Part shown: piece by piece, positions 20,437-29,529 of the stretch | Layout of the letters: each line of letters opens with the position of its first letter | How positions within the stretch are numbered: position 1 is the stretch's first letter | Assembly (NCBI RefSeq): GCF_022919835.1 | Contig: NZ_CP095074.1 | Span: 1,736,001-1,800,000 of the forward strand | DNA length: 64,000 nt | From: Halobacillus shinanisalinarum | Lineage (GTDB): Bacteria; Bacillota; Bacilli; Bacillales; Halobacillaceae | Reading direction: 5' to 3' | The notes under the pieces: model-generated | Database searches by the model: none | What the model saw: the letters and a program-made list of their open reading frames with translations, nothing else | What the model was told of the DNA's origin: nothing | Made by a program: the position numbers and the translations under genes

Positions 20437-20861
20437 GATTCCCTTTCCTCCTCAAAAATCAGCGTCAATCGATGACGTTGCGTGACATCATCGTTTAACG
20501 TCATTTGATAACTAATAAACAGACGGCCTTGAGAAGCTTCTGTCAGCGACCGATACTCAATTTGGTCTGTCCATGTCCTCATATGAAAATCACCATAGGT
20601 ATGGCGATAAATATTTTCCGTCTCTCTTTTTCTTTGAAAAACTTGCCGCATATCTACAGCACCTGTTCGTTTAATACTAATATGATCCGGCTTAATTGTC
20701 ACCATTGTATTTACAGGCTCCCCCTCTTCAGGATGCTCTGTAAACGTGAGAACCTCCGTTTCATCGCGCGTATAAAATTTCCCAGGCTCAGACAGCGTCA
20801 TCTCTTCTTTACGATCCACATCTCTGATTTCCGTTATGAGCTTAAGCTTCACGTCTGTCAT
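20433..20861 (-). CDS. ywiB: DUF1934 beta-barrel protein (YwiB)
   Basis: A 142-residue soluble protein with alternating short beta strands, as in the lipocalin-like DUF1934 family (YwiB). Conserved-looking segments are [32 protein letters not shown] and [12 protein letters not shown]. The function is unknown. It is always seen immediately upstream of argS in Bacilli, as here, and GGAGGAGTAATGAA precedes its ATG. It overlaps argS by 4 bp. Confidence 0.85.
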   Translation of the reverse strand: MTDVKLKLITEIRDVDRKEEMTLSEPGKFYTRDETEVLTFTEHPEEGEPVNTMVTIKPDHISIKRTGAVDMRQVFQRKRETENIYRHTYGDFHMRTWTDQIEYRSLTEASQGRLFISYQMTLNDDVTQRHRLTLIFEEERES

Positions 20862-20940
20862 TTCATTACTCCTCCATCCATCAGATCCCGCGTCCTTCCT
20901 TAACTTATCTATTATAAGAATTCATCAGCAAAAACTCAAG

Positions 20941-21387
20941 TTAATCCGACAATTTTTGTACGTTCTCTTCAACCTTTTGAATTTGTGAAAAGTAATTAGG
21001 CACGGTGGCTGCGGTATAAACGAGAATAATGGCACAGACGATGCCGAGGAACCATTTATAGGAGAGCACCTTTTTAAATGGCCGCTTGTCTTTGAAAACT
21101 GCAAATAAAATCAATGGGAAAAACAAGGCCAGCATAATGATATCCGTGTGCCAGTGGGTCTTGACATCACTCATGGCTACTTGAAAAAGCAGTACGTCCG
21201 ACATGTGCTCACTAATCTCAACAGTGGTTACATCCGAATGGGCGAGGCCTTTTTGTACGGTCAGTGTCGAACCGTTCACTTCATAACTATATCCAGATGG
21301 ATTCCAGCCGAATTGGAAGGTCAAGATGAGCAGAACAGCCATAATGAGGGCGTACACTGCTGTAACACTGATTAATTGTTTGTTCAT
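20941..21387 (-). CDS. Small two-helix membrane protein of unknown function
   Basis: A 148-residue protein beginning NKQLISVTAVYAL. There is an N-terminal membrane helix (about 7-25), an extracytoplasmic region of about 50 residues (EVNGSTLTVQKGLAHSDVTTV), then two further helices (about 83-100 and 115-133) and a polar tail. AAGGAG lies 9 nt before the ATG at 21387. A longer start at 21429 lacks a ribosome binding site. No family is recognised. It follows speB in the same direction but with an array and terminator between them. Confidence 0.65.
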   Translation of the reverse strand: MNKQLISVTAVYALIMAVLLILTFQFGWNPSGYSYEVNGSTLTVQKGLAHSDVTTVEISEHMSDVLLFQVAMSDVKTHWHTDIIMLALFFPLILFAVFKDKRPFKKVLSYKWFLGIVCAIILVYTAATVPNYFSQIQKVEENVQKLSD

Positions 21388-21466
21388 AGTCGTAAAACTC
21401 CTTATCCTGAGGTGGTTCAAAAAAGTCATCCATTCGTCTGCCTTTTTATGTGATGGCGATCAGAAA

Positions 21467-21590
21467 CAATTGCATGAATTTGCGGCATAATTGCACATAA
21501 TTTTAGATAATTGCACATTTCCAGACTTAATTGCGCGAAACAGCACGATAATTGCACGAAATCCTTATTAATTGCATATTTGCATAAAAA
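21467..21590. repeat. TAATTGCAC tandem array, locus 2
   Basis: Six units start at 21467, 21488, 21508, 21528, 21549 and 21569 (20-21 bp spacing), ending in TAATTGCATATTTGCA. It directly abuts the T-tract of the speB terminator. Confidence 0.85.
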
Positions 21591-21618
21591 CAAAGATCCG
21601 CTGCGTCTAGCAACGGAC
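21582..21618 (-). terminator. speB terminator
   Basis: Minus-strand 9-bp stem (21610-21618 with 21595-21603, two G-U pairs) followed by CTTTGTTTTTAT. It begins 12 bp past the speB stop. Confidence 0.75.
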
Positions 21619-21630
21619 CTATTCTACCAT

Positions 21631-22503
21631 TTATTCGACAAACCCTAAAAGCATTTCGCGTACAAACTTGCTGGCAGCTATGGCTGTTTGTTCTGTTTGG
21701 TCGTAGGCTGGAGCAACCTCAACCAGGTCTGCTCCGACAACTTGTACGTCAGAACCAACAATCGCATGGATGGCGGCGAGCAGTTCTTTTGATGAAATCC
21801 CGCCTGCTTCGGCTGTCCCTGTGCCTGGGGCGTAAGCTGGGTCAAGGACGTCGATGTCGATGGTGACATAGACAGGCCGGCCAGCCAATTCAGGCAACAT
21901 ACATTTCAATGGTTCGAGGACGTCAAACTTCGACATATGCATGCCGCTCTTTTCAGCGTACTGGAATTCCTCGCGCATGCCGGAGCGGACCCCAAACGAG
22001 TACACATTCTGAGGACCAATCAACTCGCATGCCTTCCGGATTGGTGTCGAATGGGAAAGGACTTCTCCCTCGTACTCCTCCCTAAGGTCGGCATGAGCAT
22101 CAATATGGATAATAGCCAGGTTCGGCTGCGTTTTATGAAACGCTTTAAAGACCGGCCAACTGACGAGATGCTCTCCACCCAGTCCGAGCGGAAACTTCCC
22201 TTTTTCCAAAAGTTCGTCGATATAGCCTTCGATAATGTCAAGACTGCGTTCGGCATTGCCAAAGGGAAGCAGCATGTCGCCGGCGTCGTAATAGTTGACG
22301 TCTTCAAGGTGACGGTCTAAATAAGGGCTGTACTCTTCAAGTCCGATGGAGGCTTCGCGAATCCGATTCGGGCCAAATCGTGAACCTGGGCGGAAGCTCG
22401 CGGTCCAGTCCATCGGCAGGCCGTAAATGACAGCCTCGGCTTCCTGTTCATTCGGGCGGCTCATGATAAATACTTTTCCTGAATAAGCCGGGTCAAATCG
22501 CAT
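21631..22503 (-). CDS. speB: Agmatinase (ureohydrolase family)
   Basis: A 290-residue Mn-dependent enzyme that converts agmatine to putrescine and urea. Metal-binding motifs are GLGGEHLVSWP, IHIDAHADLREEY and TIDIDVLDPAYAPGTGTAE. It follows speE by 3 bp in one operon, as in B. subtilis (ywhF-ywhG), giving an arginine-derived polyamine route. Arginase or formiminoglutamase are less likely given the partner gene and length. Confidence 0.95.
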   Translation of the reverse strand: MRFDPAYSGKVFIMSRPNEQEAEAVIYGLPMDWTASFRPGSRFGPNRIREASIGLEEYSPYLDRHLEDVNYYDAGDMLLPFGNAERSLDIIEGYIDELLEKGKFPLGLGGEHLVSWPVFKAFHKTQPNLAIIHIDAHADLREEYEGEVLSHSTPIRKACELIGPQNVYSFGVRSGMREEFQYAEKSGMHMSKFDVLEPLKCMLPELAGRPVYVTIDIDVLDPAYAPGTGTAEAGGISSKELLAAIHAIVGSDVQVVGADLVEVAPAYDQTEQTAIAASKFVREMLLGFVE

Positions 22504-22506
22504 GGA

Positions 22507-23343
22507 TTACTCGCCTTCTTCCGTGATATTTTTGACGAATTTAGGCAGAGCGAAGCAGGCATTGTGAAGCTCTTTCGTGTAGTATTTCGTGTCGAATTCC
22601 TGAAAACGCTCGTCCGGCACCTTTAGTGGATCGTAAATTTTGCTGCCCATCGTAAACGTCCATAGCCCGCTCGGGTATGTCGGGATATTCGCCGTGTAGA
22701 CGCGTGTAATCGGGAACGTTTCCTTGACATCACCGTACACCTGGCGAATCAAATCCGCTTTAAACCACGGATTATCCGTTTGCGCGACAAGAATGCCATC
22801 CTCTTTCAAGGCATTTGCAATTCCTTCATAGAACCCTTTTGTAAAAAGACTGACAGCTGGACCTACGGGCTCGGTGGAATCGACCATAATCACATCATAT
22901 TCGCGCTCACTTTTCGCAATATGCATGAAGCCATCGCTAACTTGCACGTCGACACGTGGATTATCCAGTGCGCCTGCAATGCTCGGCAAGTATGTCTTCG
23001 AGTACTCGATAACCTTGCCATCGATTTCAGCCAGAGTGGCCTGCTCGACACTTTCATGCTTCAAAACTTCACGAATCACGCCGCCGTCACCACCGCCAAC
23101 GACGAGCACTTTCTTCGGACTTGGATGTGTGAACAACGGCACGTGTGCGATCATTTCGTGATAAACGAATTCATCCTTCTCTGTCGTCATCACCATATCA
23201 TCAAGCAGCAGCATCCGCCCCCACTCTTCGGTTTCAACCACCTCAAGCTCTTGAAACTCCGTCTGTTCTTTATGCAAAGTTCGGTTCACTTTTGCGGTAA
23301 TGCCAAAGTTCTCCGTCTGTTTTTCGGTAAACCATGTAGCCAT
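22507..23343 (-). CDS. speE: Spermidine synthase
   Basis: A 278-residue aminopropyltransferase that makes spermidine from putrescine and decarboxylated S-adenosylmethionine. Motifs: [20 protein letters not shown], the nucleotide-binding [14 protein letters not shown], and the catalytic [29 protein letters not shown] precedes the ATG. It is the first gene of the speE-speB operon. No speD is visible in the window. Confidence 0.96.
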   Translation of the reverse strand: MATWFTEKQTENFGITAKVNRTLHKEQTEFQELEVVETEEWGRMLLLDDMVMTTEKDEFVYHEMIAHVPLFTHPSPKKVLVVGGGDGGVIREVLKHESVEQATLAEIDGKVIEYSKTYLPSIAGALDNPRVDVQVSDGFMHIAKSEREYDVIMVDSTEPVGPAVSLFTKGFYEGIANALKEDGILVAQTDNPWFKADLIRQVYGDVKETFPITRVYTANIPTYPSGLWTFTMGSKIYDPLKVPDERFQEFDTKYYTKELHNACFALPKFVKNITEEGE

Positions 23344-23548
23344 ATTGATGTTCTCCTTTCAATACTCATGTAGGACGTTGTGCAAAAAGACACCGAAAAT
23401 AATAAGCGGCCGCCTCTTAAACACACATTTGTAACCAATCAAATTATAGATTAAACGTTAGAAAAAGCAAGGAAATGTTTAATTTGTCCACTATTCTCCC
23501 ATAATAATAGCAATATTTATTATTTCTTTACAGGCAGGAGCAGGAAAA

Positions 23549-25600
23549 ATGCTATTATTTATTCGTTTTAAATGGAAATGGATACGCAGGACAATGAAAG
23601 CCGCAGTCACTTGCGGAATCCTTGGCCTCATTGCGTTTGTTGCTGTGTTCATTTATGCCGTTGGCTTGGGACCCCCTTCCCTTCATACCGAGCAGAATTC
23701 AATCTACTATGGCTCGAATGGGGAAGTGATTGATGAAACTCACGGGGCGCAGGAACGTTACTGGATTAGTAAACAGGAAATGCCTGAGGAGATGATCAAT
23801 GCAACACTCGCCATTGAGGATCACCGCTTCTACGAGCACTTTGGCTTTGACCTTAAGCGCATTGCATCTGCTGCATTGACAGACTTAAAGGCTATGAAAA
23901 TGGTTGAAGGGGCCAGTACGATTACACAGCAATATGCACGCAACCTCTACCTATCTCATGAAAAAACGTGGACGCGAAAAATTAAAGAAGCCTTCTATGC
24001 AATGCGGCTAGAAATTTTTTATGAAAAAGACGAGATCATTGAGGGATATTTGAACACGATTTATTACGGACATGGCGCCTACGGAATTGAAGCGGCCAGC
24101 CGGTATTATTTTGACAAGCATGCAAAAGAACTAACGCTTGCAGAGGCATCAATGCTTGCCGGCATTCCGAAGGGGCCGAGCTACTATTCTCCCCTTAACA
24201 ATGCCGAAAATGCCAAGTCTCGTCAGGAACAAATTCTTTCCCGTATGGAGGAGCTTAACTATATTTCACCTAATAAGGAGCAGGAGGCATTGACGGTCTC
24301 CCTCGATTACTCTGATCACTCCGGCGAAGCTACAAAAGCAGTGGCTCCTTACTTTCAGGATAAAGTAACCGAGGAAGCAGCTAGATTACTTGAAACAGAT
24401 GTGGATGCTATTAAAACTGGCGGGTACCACATTTATACAACTTTAAAGAAAAATCAACAAAAGGAGCTCGAACAATCAATTGATCAAACCATTGACAATG
24501 GCTCTGAAATTCAAACAGCCAGCGTCATCATGGACAGTCAGACAGGTGCAGTCACCGCCCTAGCTGGGGGAAAAGATTACGCCAAGAGCGCCTACAACCG
24601 GGCCACAGAGGCAGAAAGGATGGTCGGTTCTATCATTAAACCATTCCTCTACTATGCTGCCCTCTTGCGTGACTACACACCACTGACAATGGTTGCGAGT
24701 AAACCGACATCGTTTGAGTTGAAAAACGGCAAAGTCTATTCACCGAGTAACTATAACAATTACTACGCCAACCGAAAAATTACGATGGCTCAAGCTTTAG
24801 CGTTATCTGACAACATTTACGCGGTCACAACGAACGTCGATATTGGCCCAGAGAATTTTGTGGATACACTACGTACATTTGGAATTTCCGGTGAGTTGCC
24901 TGCCGTGCCTTCCTTAGCCCTTGGCACTGCTTCGATCTCGCTTTATGAAATGGTTGATGGCTACACGAGGATGGTAAGCGGATCTGAAGCTGTACGCGGT
25001 CACACGATCACAAAAATTACCGATCGCCATGACAACGTCTTGTACAAGTATGAACCTGATACAGACACCGAAAGAAACATCGACCCGAACGCTGCCTTTA
25101 CCGTTACACACATGATGACAGGCATGTTCGATACGGCACTTAACGGTTACATGAGTGTGACAGGGGCAAGTATTGCTGATCAATTGACCCGTATGTATGG
25201 CGGTAAATCAGGAACAACAGATTCCGATAGCTGGATGATTGGCTTCAGTCCACAGTATATCATGGGGGTTTGGACAGGCTATGACGACAACCGTGCAATC
25301 ACAAAAACAAAAGATCACCAATATGCCAAGCATCTGTGGGCCGACACGATGGAAACGATCCATCAACCTCTGCCCGCTGCAGCTTTCACTCCGACACCTG
25401 GAGTCAAAGGCGTGTACATTAATCCTAAAACAGGCAAACTACCTGGCCCAGGCTGTCCGAAAGAACGACTCGTTTACATGGACAAGGAAAACATCCCAAC
25501 TGAAACATGTGAACAAAAAGAAAAAAGCAACGAAGAAGAAATCAACGAAGAACTCAAAAATGACTCCTGGCTCGACGGCATCGTCGACTGGTTCTCCTAA
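23549..25600 (+). CDS. pbpG: Class A penicillin-binding protein (PbpG-like)
   Basis: A 683-residue bifunctional peptidoglycan synthase. It has a short cytoplasmic tail and one membrane helix (about residues 17-40). The GT51 domain follows with EDHRFYEHFGFD and EGASTITQQYARNLYL. The transpeptidase domain has SIIK (about 356), SDN (about 410) and KSG (GGKSGTTDSDSW, about 552). A charged tail ends WLDGIVDWFS. It is adjacent to speE as in B. subtilis, where PbpG (PBP2d) is made in the forespore. I could not identify a convincing sigma-F box upstream. Confidence 0.92.
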   Translation: MLLFIRFKWKWIRRTMKAAVTCGILGLIAFVAVFIYAVGLGPPSLHTEQNSIYYGSNGEVIDETHGAQERYWISKQEMPEEMINATLAIEDHRFYEHFGFDLKRIASAALTDLKAMKMVEGASTITQQYARNLYLSHEKTWTRKIKEAFYAMRLEIFYEKDEIIEGYLNTIYYGHGAYGIEAASRYYFDKHAKELTLAEASMLAGIPKGPSYYSPLNNAENAKSRQEQILSRMEELNYISPNKEQEALTVSLDYSDHSGEATKAVAPYFQDKVTEEAARLLETDVDAIKTGGYHIYTTLKKNQQKELEQSIDQTIDNGSEIQTASVIMDSQTGAVTALAGGKDYAKSAYNRATEAERMVGSIIKPFLYYAALLRDYTPLTMVASKPTSFELKNGKVYSPSNYNNYYANRKITMAQALALSDNIYAVTTNVDIGPENFVDTLRTFGISGELPAVPSLALGTASISLYEMVDGYTRMVSGSEAVRGHTITKITDRHDNVLYKYEPDTDTERNIDPNAAFTVTHMMTGMFDTALNGYMSVTGASIADQLTRMYGGKSGTTDSDSWMIGFSPQYIMGVWTGYDDNRAITKTKDHQYAKHLWADTMETIHQPLPAAAFTPTPGVKGVYINPKTGKLPGPGCPKERLVYMDKENIPTETCEQKEKSNEEEINEELKNDSWLDGIVDWFS

Positions 25601-25604
25601 TATA

Positions 25605-25647
25605 TGCCACCTCAGGTCATCCAATTTTTGGATGACCTGAGGTGGCA
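25605..25647. repeat. Long palindromic element, copy 2
   Basis: Perfect 20-bp arms (25605-25624 and 25628-25647) with a TTT loop, core CCACCTCAGGTCATCC. It begins 4 bp past the pbpG stop codon, in a convergent gene pair. Confidence 0.85.
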
Positions 25648-25654
25648 GTAAATG

Positions 25655-25705
25655 TATAAAAAGACAAAGAAAACGACCGGTGACTAGCCGGTCGCTTTCT
25701 TTGTC
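25655..25705 (-). terminator. Terminator downstream of the YolD-like gene
   Basis: Long stem with outer arms GACAAAGAAA/TTTCTTTGTC and inner arms CGACCGG/CCGGTCG. On the minus strand it is followed by TTTTTAT, so it ends the minus-strand gene at 25828. It may also serve pbpG. Confidence 0.75.
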
Positions 25706-25827
25706 CTAGTAAATACATGTATAACCCATGTGTTACTTAATATATTATCCAAATAGCTTGCTCGTCAAGATTCGCCTTCTAAAAAACTGCTTATTTCAGT
25801 GAACATTTTGTGAACTTCCTATAAATG

Positions 25828-26169
25828 CTACACGATGGTAATATCACTAATGTCATCGAGCTTGCAACTTGTTACTTCCTTCGACTCCTCCTCCTTGCCA
25901 AAAACCTTGCGCTCTAACTTGTTCATATAAGTGATTTTCATACGGATATGTTCATAATCAAAACCATTATGCACTTTGACGTTAACCGTTAAACCGTCGT
26001 GAAGTGCTCTCTGCAAAATAAAGTCAATCTCAACCGCCTTTTGCTCATCAATGATCCCTTTTTCGACTCGTTGGTCCTCCTTCCATTGCCTTTTGATTAA
26101 TTCCACATGTTCCGGCAGCATCAATGATGTCCATTTGATTGTTCCACGGTCATGGTTGCGCTGATCCAT
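25828..26169 (-). CDS. YolD-like family protein
   Basis: A 113-residue protein with the family opening RDRGTIKWTSLMLPEH (here HDRGTIKWTSLMLPEH), followed by charged helices and an EIDFILQRAL segment. AGGAGGAGTTACT precedes the ATG. YolD-like proteins often sit beside UV-damage polymerase genes, but no polymerase is adjacent here. Function is unproven. Confidence 0.8.
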   Translation of the reverse strand: MDQRNHDRGTIKWTSLMLPEHVELIKRQWKEDQRVEKGIIDEQKAVEIDFILQRALHDGLTVNVKVHNGFDYEHIRMKITYMNKLERKVFGKEEESKEVTSCKLDDISDITIV

Positions 26170-26274
26170 AGTAACTCCTCCTAAACAGGAACGTTTGTTC
26201 TTATTTTATCACAACGACACTTCACGTATACTTGTATTTTCTCCCAGAAAAAAGTTCGGGCATGCCCTGTGGGG

Positions 26275-26375
26275 GAATTGCACGAAGTTTTGAATAATTG
26301 CGCGAAACACAGTATTAATTGCACGAAATCCTCAATAATTGCGTGAAAGTGGAGGTTAATTGCATATTTACACAA
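26275..26375. repeat. TAATTGCAC tandem array, locus 3
   Basis: Five units start at 26275, 26295, 26316, 26336 and 26357 (20-21 bp spacing), ending in TAATTGCATATTTACA. It directly abuts the T-tract of the ywhD terminator. Confidence 0.85.
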
Positions 26376-26410
26376 AAAAGCACCTCCCCTTTTTAAAAAA
26401 GAGGAGGCGC
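26371..26410 (-). terminator. ywhD terminator
   Basis: Minus-strand stem GCGCCTCCTC paired with GGGGAGGTGC, followed by TTTTTTGTG. It begins 10 bp past the ywhD stop. Confidence 0.8.
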
Positions 26411-26420
26411 GACAGCTCAG

Positions 26421-26969
26421 TTACTGTACTCCGAGTGAGTCTTTCAGTTCTTTATCAGTATTTTCCCAAAGCTCTGGTTTGAAATCACGTAAATAGTCAC
26501 CGAGAATCTGCTTCGATTTCTCGTCCATATGCTCGACAGCAAAGCGCCCTTTCAATGATTTATCCATCTGATTGACATGCTCTGGCATCGATTTATAACC
26601 GCGGCGAATTTCACGGTCAACGACGAGTTCACTTCCGGACACTCCGTGATAACAAGGATTTCCGCCCCGTTGATCCACAGTCACCCAAACAATCCAATAC
26701 AGCTTGCCATTTGGAACCTCAGAACGATCAGGCTTAAAACGAACCCGCTTCTCGACCTTGCTTCGCGCATGAAGAGCTCCCATGTCAACGAACGCTTCTT
26801 CTTCATTAGGATCGACGATAACAGGTGTCATGTTCTCAAGACTGATGGATCCAACCCCATATCCACCATGCCCATCAGTTGAATCGTCTTTTATGATCGT
26901 AAATTGATTTTTCTTCTTATCACTATTTTCGCCTTCATCTTTATCTTTAAATTGATCAAATTCCTTCAT
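26421..26969 (-). CDS. ywhD: YwhD family protein
   Basis: A protein of about 182 residues with the family-like segments DGHGGYGVGSISLENMTPV, LYWIVWVTVDQRGG and PCYHGVSGSELVVDRE. It is soluble and of unknown function. Position near pbpG-speE matches B. subtilis ywhD. The start is uncertain: AAGGAGG abuts the ATG at 26981 and is 12 nt from the ATG at 26969. I prefer the latter. Confidence 0.85.
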   Translation of the reverse strand: MKEFDQFKDKDEGENSDKKKNQFTIIKDDSTDGHGGYGVGSISLENMTPVIVDPNEEEAFVDMGALHARSKVEKRVRFKPDRSEVPNGKLYWIVWVTVDQRGGNPCYHGVSGSELVVDREIRRGYKSMPEHVNQMDKSLKGRFAVEHMDEKSKQILGDYLRDFKPELWENTDKELKDSLGVQ

Positions 26970-27138
26970 GCTAAACGACATCCTCCTTCTAGACTAACTG
27001 TTGCTTCTACTTTAACATAATCGCATGCTACTTTTCACAGCAGAAAACTTTAATAATTCCATTAAGAAAGAAGGAATTTGACGTTTTTTGCAGAAGAAGA
27101 TGTAGTAAGTCAATTAACGCATTAAAGGAGAGAACAGG

Positions 27139-27321
27139 ATGCCGATTATTACTGTACAAATGCTCGAAGGACGAAGCGATGACCAGAAACAAGCTTTGGT
27201 TGAACAAGTAACCAACGCTGTGACAGATACCACAGGTGCCCGCAAAGAAGCGGTCACTGTTGTGATAGAGGAAATGTCCAAGCAGAACTATGGCGTGGCA
27301 GGAAAACGATTGGCTGACTGA
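27139..27321 (+). CDS. 4-oxalocrotonate tautomerase-like protein (YwhB)
   Basis: A 60-residue protein of the 4-OT superfamily. After removal of Met the catalytic Pro1 is followed by IITVQMLEGRSDDQK. The family Arg is visible in EGRS and the C-terminal part has VTVVIEEM. These small enzymes form hexamers that tautomerise 2-hydroxymuconate-like enols. The B. subtilis equivalent is YwhB, near ywhD. GGAGAGAACAGG precedes the ATG. Confidence 0.88.
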   Translation: MPIITVQMLEGRSDDQKQALVEQVTNAVTDTTGARKEAVTVVIEEMSKQNYGVAGKRLAD

Positions 27322-27362
27322 TTTATAAGAGTCTTAAGGATTAATTAAGAATTTATCGGTTG

Positions 27363-27402
27363 CAAAAAGTCCTCACGGGGTTTAATCCACTGAGGATTTC
27401 GT
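27363..27402 (+). terminator. Tautomerase gene terminator
   Basis: Stem AAGTCCTCA with TGAGGATTT (one G-U pair) about 45 bp past the stop. The T-tract (TTTCGTTAT) is modest. The rest of 27403-27633 shows no gene, only the upstream region of the next gene. Confidence 0.55.
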
Positions 27403-27633
27403 TATACTGTCATATGTTTATCCTAGTCATTTACGTTGCCAGGCATGCCTGAAATGCTCCACAAAACATGTGGCTCGGTCACTTGATAAAGAATAATACA
27501 TCATTCGCCCCTAGGTGATAAAGGTATTGTGTAAAAGTATTATAAAAAATCAAGTCTACAAATATGTTTTAAAATTACAACAAGTGGAAGGTAGTCTATG
27601 TAAATCAAATTTCAGAAAGGTAGGAATGCAAAC

Positions 27634-28044
27634 ATGAGTCAATTAACGTTAGATAATGCAAAAAAGCTGATTGAAAGTTCAGAAACAGAGGCTAGAAACC
27701 TTGGTGTTGCAATGGTTATATCAATCCTTGATGAAGGAGGAAATCTGATTGCTGTTCACCGCATGGACGATGCTTGGCTTGCAAGCGTTGACATTGCCCA
27801 AAATAAAGCATGGACGTCCGTCGCCCTTAAGATGCCGACATCTAATCTAGCAGATGCAACCGTACCAAAAGCTGAACTGTATGGTCTAAATACGACTAAT
27901 AACGGCCGTATTGTTGTATTTGGCGGCGGAATCCCACTCGTGAAAGAAGGAAAAGTTGTCGGAGCAGTCGGTGTCAGCGGCAGTAAAGTAGAACATGATG
28001 TCCAAGTTGCAGAAGCGGCAGTTAAAGCATTCGAATCGCTTTAA
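27634..28044 (+). CDS. GlcG/HbpS-type heme-binding family protein
   Basis: A 136-residue protein with the family pattern: LTLDNAKKLIESSETEARNLG at the start, VISILDEGGNLIAVHRMDDA, KAWTSVALKMPTS, and GGGIPLVKEGKVVGAVGVSG at the end. HbpS and GlcG relatives bind heme or cobalamin or have no known role. No signal peptide is visible. Preceded by AAAGGTAGGAATGC. It is monocistronic, with unknown physiological role. Confidence 0.85.
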   Translation: MSQLTLDNAKKLIESSETEARNLGVAMVISILDEGGNLIAVHRMDDAWLASVDIAQNKAWTSVALKMPTSNLADATVPKAELYGLNTTNNGRIVVFGGGIPLVKEGKVVGAVGVSGSKVEHDVQVAEAAVKAFESL

Positions 28045-28249
28045 AATAAAACCTCTAGGCCTGCTCAGGTGTGCGTTAGTGATTACTGACCATACCAAGT
28101 GGGCTTTATTTACATCTGCAGATTTCATTAATAACACCTCTTCCAGGCTGGCACTGTTAGTGATTATGCCTAAAGCTTTGGTGCTTATATATAATTATCC
28201 CCGTCCTCTTAAGCATCTTTCTTAATTTTTCTATATTGCAGAATAGCCC

Positions 28250-28285
28250 CCAAAAAGGAATGAAGTAATTAAACTGGTCATTCCT
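28250..28285 (-). terminator. Terminator of the nitroreductase-like gene
   Basis: Minus-strand stem AGGAATGA/TCATTCCT (28256-28285) followed by CTTTTTGGGG. Confidence 0.65.
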
Positions 28286-28299
28286 CCTCACTAAATCAG

Positions 28300-28986
28300 C
28301 TATATTTCTAATCCAACAGGAACGATATACAAAGCTGAAAGATGATCTTCGTCTGGTAATATATTACCGTTTACCTTATGATCATCAAATCCCCCAATGG
28401 GTGCTATGACTTTCCCAAGACATCCTGCAACCAACATCATATTTTGCACCATATGCCCCGCTTCCATTAGGCTGAAGCGATAGCCTCTTTCCCCATAATG
28501 ATCCGTCGCAACATCTAGGTTCGTTGCCACCACCAAACAAAAGTTATAGTCTATCTCCTATTGGACCACTGCATTTCTAACGTTCCAATTCCCACTCACA
28601 AAAGTCAAAGCATGGTCCTCATGATGATATTTATAAAGGCCTGCTTCCACGTTATCCACTTCCTTTATGGCAACAAAAACTTGATTAGCATAAAGCTGGC
28701 CGGCAGAAGGATACGCCCGGCGTCCATTTTCATTCTCCAAGATACCTACTGACCATTTTAAAAAAGTTCCTAGATCTTCCTTACCTATCATTTTCTCTAT
28801 CCCAATTGCCTTTGAAGATCTTCTACCTTGAATACAGCTGGACAAATCCTCATTCAACGATCTATAACTTAAATAAAAGTACTCACTAGATAGACATTCT
28901 TCCTGTTTTTGTACAGCAGAAGGCTGATAAACAGGAGGCCAGTTTGATTCTTTATGAAATTGTTTATAGGATTTCCTCATGACCAT
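28300..28986 (-). pseudogene. SagB-type nitroreductase-like gene with in-frame stop
   Basis: About 228 codons. The first part reads RSSKAIGIEKM and RRAYPSAGQLYANQVFVAI, typical of SagB-type nitroreductases. The second part has HYGERGYRFSLMEAGHMVQN, the FMN-site segment. A TAG codon at 28558-28560 interrupts one continuous frame (VVQ-stop-EIDYNFC). About eight expected residues also seem missing around it. The start is set at ATG 28986, after AGAGGTGAGC. No RiPP precursor, YcaO or radical SAM gene is near. Probably inactive. Confidence 0.7.
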
Positions 28987-29025
28987 GCTCACCTCTTTTC
29001 GATTATTAACTCCGTAAGACAAATT

Positions 29026-29496
29026 TTATATGTAATTCAATATCTGAAGGTCAACGGCATCTATATCACCTATTTCTTTCTTCTTATCCCAAAGCAATAT
29101 CCCTGACGTCTCCTCATTTTCTTTAAAAGGTTGTCGTTCACTTATTTTTGTAAAATACACAGGGTTATACTTAATGATGCCGCCGCTTAGATCTTTTACT
29201 TTCATTAATCCTTTAAATTCTAGTTCTGTGACTTGCTGCACCGTTTCCTCGTATAATTCTCTGATCGCACATTCTCTCGGTGTTTCGTCCCCTTCTCTTC
29301 GACCTGCCGGGATCTCCCATTGTTTCCTCCAAATGTTATAGCAGAGGAGGTAGTTCCCTCCGTGTTTAAGAACAGCAATGGAACCCGCAACCGGTGAATA
29401 ACGATCTAATCCTTTCTCTTTTAGACTGATAAATTCAAGAAACTCTCGTCCATTTTTATTCCTGACACGAGCCAAACGAACATCCCCCTCATTCAT
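29026..29496 (-). CDS. NUDIX hydrolase
   Basis: A 156-residue pyrophosphohydrolase with a recognisable NUDIX box, GRREGDETPRECAIRELYEE, preceded by KQWEIPAG. An ADP-ribose-type pyrophosphatase fits the length and EIPAG motif, but the substrate is not determined. The start is weakly supported. A TTG further in (after GAGGGGGATGTTCGT) is an alternative. It begins an AT-rich accessory cluster and lies 39 bp upstream of the broken nitroreductase. Confidence 0.85.
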   Translation of the reverse strand: MNEGDVRLARVRNKNGREFLEFISLKEKGLDRYSPVAGSIAVLKHGGNYLLCYNIWRKQWEIPAGRREGDETPRECAIRELYEETVQQVTELEFKGLMKVKDLSGGIIKYNPVYFTKISERQPFKENEETSGILLWDKKKEIGDIDAVDLQILNYI

Positions 29497-29529
29497 CTTT
29501 CAATAAATCATACTCACACAAAAAAAGTT

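Noticed and set aside
25828..26169. YolD-like gene as part of a Y-family polymerase operon
   Set aside because: No polymerase gene lies next to it and no LexA box was found upstream.
28300..29022. RiPP biosynthesis cluster around the SagB-like gene
   Set aside because: No precursor peptide, YcaO, radical SAM or transporter gene is adjacent, and the gene is broken.
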